Program-made: the position numbers and the translations under genes
Notes under the pieces: model-generated
Seen by the model: the letters and a program-made list of their open reading frames with translations, nothing else
The model's database searches: none
What the model was told of the DNA's origin: nothing
NCBI GenBank assembly: GCA_025354965.1
Contig: JANXLW010000339.1
Coordinates: 1-8,713, forward strand
Origin: Betaproteobacteria bacterium
GTDB lineage: Bacteria; Pseudomonadota; Gammaproteobacteria; Burkholderiales; Burkholderiaceae_C
Length of the DNA stretch: 8,713 nucleotides
Direction of reading: 5' to 3'
In this document: positions 6,432 to 8,713 of the stretch, one piece after another
Position numbering within the stretch: the first letter of the stretch is position 1
How the letters are laid out: each line of letters opens with the position of its first letter

Positions 6432-6920
6432 TTACGGCTCGCCGTCCCAGTAGTCCAGGCCAGCGCCGCGTCGTTTCAAGAAGGTCGTGCCCTGGGTGAA
6501 AACGCCAATCTTGTCCGAATCAGGGTATTCACACACCTCAGGGTGTTCCTGCGTACTGATGGACAGGTATTTCAAATCAGCGTTGGAGTTGTTGAGAATA
6601 TGGTGTGGATATTCCGGCCCACAAGGGATAAAAACGACATCCCCTGCGCGCAAGGACAACATTTCACCAGCCACGCGCAATGTGCCTTCTCCTTCGAGTA
6701 CGACAAACATCTCTTCCTGACTGTAGTGAAAGTGGTAGGGGCAACTTTGCTTGCCCGCCGGGACAATATCGATTCCGCATCCGAGCTTGCTTGCGATGGT
6801 ACCGTCGGACACCCCGCCGGTCATGCTGTCGTACAAGGGTAGGCGCACAAATCGCTGGCGCGTCACATCAAGGAAGTTGCGGATGAGTTTGCGCCGCAGT
6901 TCCTCAGCTCTTGGATTCAT
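6432..6920 (-). CDS. Cupin domain protein (COG3837-like)
   Basis: A 162-residue cytoplasmic single-cupin protein. Motif 1 is HFHYSQEEMFVVLEGEG (63-79), giving His63, His65 and Glu69/70 as metal ligands. Motif 2 is GDVVFIPCGPEYPHHILNN (93-111), with His106 or His107 as the fourth ligand. The C-terminal LKYLSISTQEHPEVCEYPDSDKIGV (116-140) and DYWDGE (156-161) are typical of the COG3837 group of small cupins, whose enzymatic role is mostly undefined. The start is secured by AGAGGA on the minus strand at 6927-6932, 6 nt before the ATG. Only 25 bp separate it from the stop of the MocR gene upstream on the same strand, so the two very likely form one transcript. It may modify or sense the small molecule that the MocR protein responds to; this is inference from context. 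Confidence 0.87.
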   Translation of the reverse strand: MNPRAEELRRKLIRNFLDVTRQRFVRLPLYDSMTGGVSDGTIASKLGCGIDIVPAGKQSCPYHFHYSQEEMFVVLEGEGTLRVAGEMLSLRAGDVVFIPCGPEYPHHILNNSNADLKYLSISTQEHPEVCEYPDSDKIGVFTQGTTFLKRRGAGLDYWDGEP

Positions 6921-6945
6921 GAAGTTTCCTCTGTCAGGGTAAGGG

Positions 6946-8448
6946 TCAAAATTTTCGACTGCTGGACAAGACCGGATCAGTGGAGAGTCGCGCCAGCGCG
7001 GCGCTCACGGCTTTTGCCAGAACGGGACCGTAGCGTTCGATTTCGGCCAGCGGGGCGTAGCCGTAACCAATCACCAGGCCGGTTGCGTCTTTGCGATCCA
7101 GGCAATAGGCGGACAGCGGGCGCACCGTCAAACCCAAAGCCCCGATACTTTGCGTCAACGCCTTGTCGTCCATGGCAACGGGCAAGTTCAAGCACAGGTG
7201 CAGACCCTGCTCGGCGCCGCTAATGTGGGCTGCTGGGCCAAGGCAGGGTTTGAGCGCTTCCAGCAGGCAGCAACGGCGCTCGGAATAGCTTTGCCGGGCG
7301 CGCCGCAAGGCGCTGGCGAAATGTCCCATTTCGATGAACTCGGCCAGTGCCGCTTGCAGTGGTATCTGGCCCGGTCGGTTGAGGTCGTAGTGGGCTTGCT
7401 TGAACGACGCCACCAGCCCCCTGGGTACGACCAGGTAACCCAGCTTGAGTCCAGGGTAAAGGACTTTGGAAAATGAACCCATGTAGAGCACGCGTTCGTC
7501 GCAGTCGAGTCCGGCCAACGATGAAATTGCGGCGCCGCTGAAACGAAATTCACTGTCGTAATCATCTTCCAGAATCCAGGCCTTGTGTTGTCGGGCAATG
7601 GACAGAATCTGAAGGCGGCGGGACAGCGACATCACCGACCCTGTGGGGTATTGGTGGGAGGGTGTCACGTAGATCAGGCGCGGGGGAGTAGCCTCGTCCT
7701 CAGCGCGGGGTGCCATGCCGTTCTCGTCCACCTTCACCGGATGCAGACTCAGGCCCGTCGCCATGAAGGCTTTTACCGCACCCCAGTAGGCCGGGTCTTC
7801 CAGCCAGACCGTCGCGTTAAGGTCGGCCAGCAGTTGGGCGCACAGTTCCATGGACTGCTGGGTTCCGCTGGTAATGATGACTTGCTCAACATCCATCGGT
7901 ACGCTCCGAAATACCCTTAGATAGTCAGCCACCGCACGGCGCAAGGGGGCGTAGCCACCCGAGTAACTGTAATCGAGCATGTCGGGATAGGTCATGCGCC
8001 AGTGTTTGTTTTGTAAGCGCTGCCAGACGGCCACAGGAAAGGCGCTGAAATCGACGATGCCTGGCGTAAATGGATAAATCTCAAGCTGGGTGGCGCAGAA
8101 AGTCTTCAGCAGTGCCTGGCCGCGGTGCGACAAAGTCGTCTCCTGGCTTGGCTGCGCCGGACGTCGGCGTGGCGGTGCCTTGGCGACCCGCTCGTTGACA
8201 AAGGTGCCCCTGCCGACATGGCTTACCAAGTAACCTTCGACGGCAAGCTGGTTGAGTGCGGTGATCACCGTGTTACGCGAAAGACGCAGGTCCCGGGTCA
8301 GGTCGCGACTGGACGGCAGCCGGCTGCCAGCGCTCAGTTTTCCATCCAAAATGGCGCCGCGCAGAGCCTCGTACAGTTGCCGATGCAGCGGCATCTTGAG
8401 CTGTAGTCCCAGACGGGCAATTTCAGTCGACAGAAGTTCAGACAGCAT
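6946..8448 (-). CDS. MocR-type transcriptional regulator (GntR HTH + aminotransferase fold I)
   Basis: A 500-residue fusion regulator of the MocR/PdxR/GabR/TauR/EnuR class. Residues about 18-85 form the GntR winged helix (MPLHRQLYEALRGAILDGKLSAG, LPSSRDLTRDLRLSRNTV, LVSHVGRGTFV). A basic, proline-rich linker (~88-105) leads to an aminotransferase-I-like domain (~125-490). PLP-site residues are kept: EDDYDSEFRF (294-303), with an Asp for the pyridine nitrogen, and the Schiff-base Lys328 in GSFSKVLYPGLKLGY. In this class PLP, or its adduct with an amino compound, acts as the sensing ligand; transamination is usually not the function. No Shine-Dalgarno is evident before the ATG at 8446-8448, but the next Met (residue 19) would cut into the wing-helix domain. 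It heads an operon with the cupin and is divergent from a secreted-protein gene, the usual MocR layout. The effector is unknown; a true aminotransferase is unlikely given the DNA-binding domain. Confidence 0.94.
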   Translation of the reverse strand: MLSELLSTEIARLGLQLKMPLHRQLYEALRGAILDGKLSAGSRLPSSRDLTRDLRLSRNTVITALNQLAVEGYLVSHVGRGTFVNERVAKAPPRRRPAQPSQETTLSHRGQALLKTFCATQLEIYPFTPGIVDFSAFPVAVWQRLQNKHWRMTYPDMLDYSYSGGYAPLRRAVADYLRVFRSVPMDVEQVIITSGTQQSMELCAQLLADLNATVWLEDPAYWGAVKAFMATGLSLHPVKVDENGMAPRAEDEATPPRLIYVTPSHQYPTGSVMSLSRRLQILSIARQHKAWILEDDYDSEFRFSGAAISSLAGLDCDERVLYMGSFSKVLYPGLKLGYLVVPRGLVASFKQAHYDLNRPGQIPLQAALAEFIEMGHFASALRRARQSYSERRCCLLEALKPCLGPAAHISGAEQGLHLCLNLPVAMDDKALTQSIGALGLTVRPLSAYCLDRKDATGLVIGYGYAPLAEIERYGPVLAKAVSAALARLSTDPVLSSSRKF

Positions 8449-8504
8449 AAAGAAGGTGTTGCGGGCTTACCGCGATGAGTGTCTTGGCAGTGGTGGTGAC
8501 GCCG

Positions 8505-8540
8505 CGATTGGTTCCATATTTTGTGATCGATTGGTACCAT
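8505..8540. promoter_or_regulatory. Direct repeat, candidate MocR operator
   Basis: CGATTGGTTCCAT (8505-8517) and CGATTGGTACCAT (8528-8540) differ at one base in 13 and start 23 bp apart, about two helical turns, on the same face of the DNA. MocR regulators such as GabR and TauR are known to bind tandem direct repeats between the regulator gene and its divergent target. The pair sits in the 145-bp gap between the MocR start and the secreted-protein start, so it could control both. No clear -10/-35 pair could be assigned in the gap. Confidence 0.55.
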
Positions 8541-8593
8541 TGTGAGCCAACGGGCCAGAGAACAATGGGCCGCATAACAACATGGAGACATTT

Positions 8594-8713
8594 ATGAACC
8601 TGATGAATGGCAAGAAAGTAACACGCTTTCTGAAATTGAAGAGAACCCTGCGTCTCGCGGCCGCTCTGGGCTTGGCGCTAACCTGTTTGCCGACCATGGT
8701 GGTGGCGCAGACA
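8594..8713 (+). CDS. Secreted protein, N-terminus only (runs off window)
   Basis: The first 40 codons of a gene that continues beyond the window. The start is ATG at 8594, supported by GGAGA at 8584-8588, 5 nt upstream. The peptide has a basic N-region (KKVTRFLKLKRTLR), a hydrophobic core (LAAALGLALTCLPTMVV) and an AQT ending, i.e. a Sec signal peptide with a likely cut after V-V-A or A-Q. There is a Cys in the core but no lipobox. Such leaders head periplasmic solute-binding proteins of ABC or TRAP transporters, and that fits a MocR-controlled uptake operon, but no mature sequence is visible to prove it. Confidence 0.75.
   Translation, partial: MNLMNGKKVTRFLKLKRTLRLAAALGLALTCLPTMVVAQT

Noticed and set aside
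6946..8448. Ordinary aminotransferase annotation
   Set aside because: The N-terminal GntR winged helix and the linker make it a MocR regulator; the PLP lysine is expected in that class too.

Overview
The window looks like chromosomal DNA of a beta-proteobacterium, most likely a Burkholderiales/Comamonadaceae relative. This is inferred from moderately high GC, GC-rich third codon positions, and a housekeeping-type mixture of envelope, two-component and MocR genes. No transposase, integrase, phage gene, tRNA, rRNA or CRISPR array is visible.

Layout. (1) 1-545, minus strand: 5' part of a secreted M48 zinc metalloprotease, cut by the window edge. (2) 563-2007, plus: a 39-codon ORF overlapping by ATGA the start of an AmpG-family (PAT/MFS) muropeptide permease. 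(3) 2194-4181, plus: an OmpR-class response regulator and a CpxA/RstB-like sensor kinase in one operon, with a CpxR-type tandem TTTAC box upstream. (4) 4182-4714: a gene-poor stretch with a perfect palindrome, a possible structured small RNA and a strong UUCG-loop terminator. (5) 4715-5473, minus: a TerC/YgdQ-type membrane protein. It is divergent from (6) 5772-6344, plus: a bacterial lipocalin (Blc-like) with a signal peptide; about 300 bp of non-coding DNA lies between them. (7) 8448-6432, minus: a MocR-type regulator (GntR helix-turn-helix fused to an aminotransferase-like domain) followed 25 bp later by a COG3837-type cupin. (8) 8594-8713, plus: the first 40 codons of a secreted protein, cut by the window edge, reading away from the MocR gene.

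How the genes work together. The left two thirds is dominated by envelope functions: periplasmic proteolysis, cell-wall peptide recycling, envelope-stress-like signalling and a lipocalin. The right end has the classic MocR layout: regulator divergent from a target operon, with two near-identical 13-bp boxes 23 bp apart between them. The likely target is the secreted protein, plausibly a periplasmic binding protein. The effector and substrate are unknown, and this is the most promising place for an undescribed small regulatory/uptake system. The second candidate for novelty is the structured transcript downstream of the sensor kinase.
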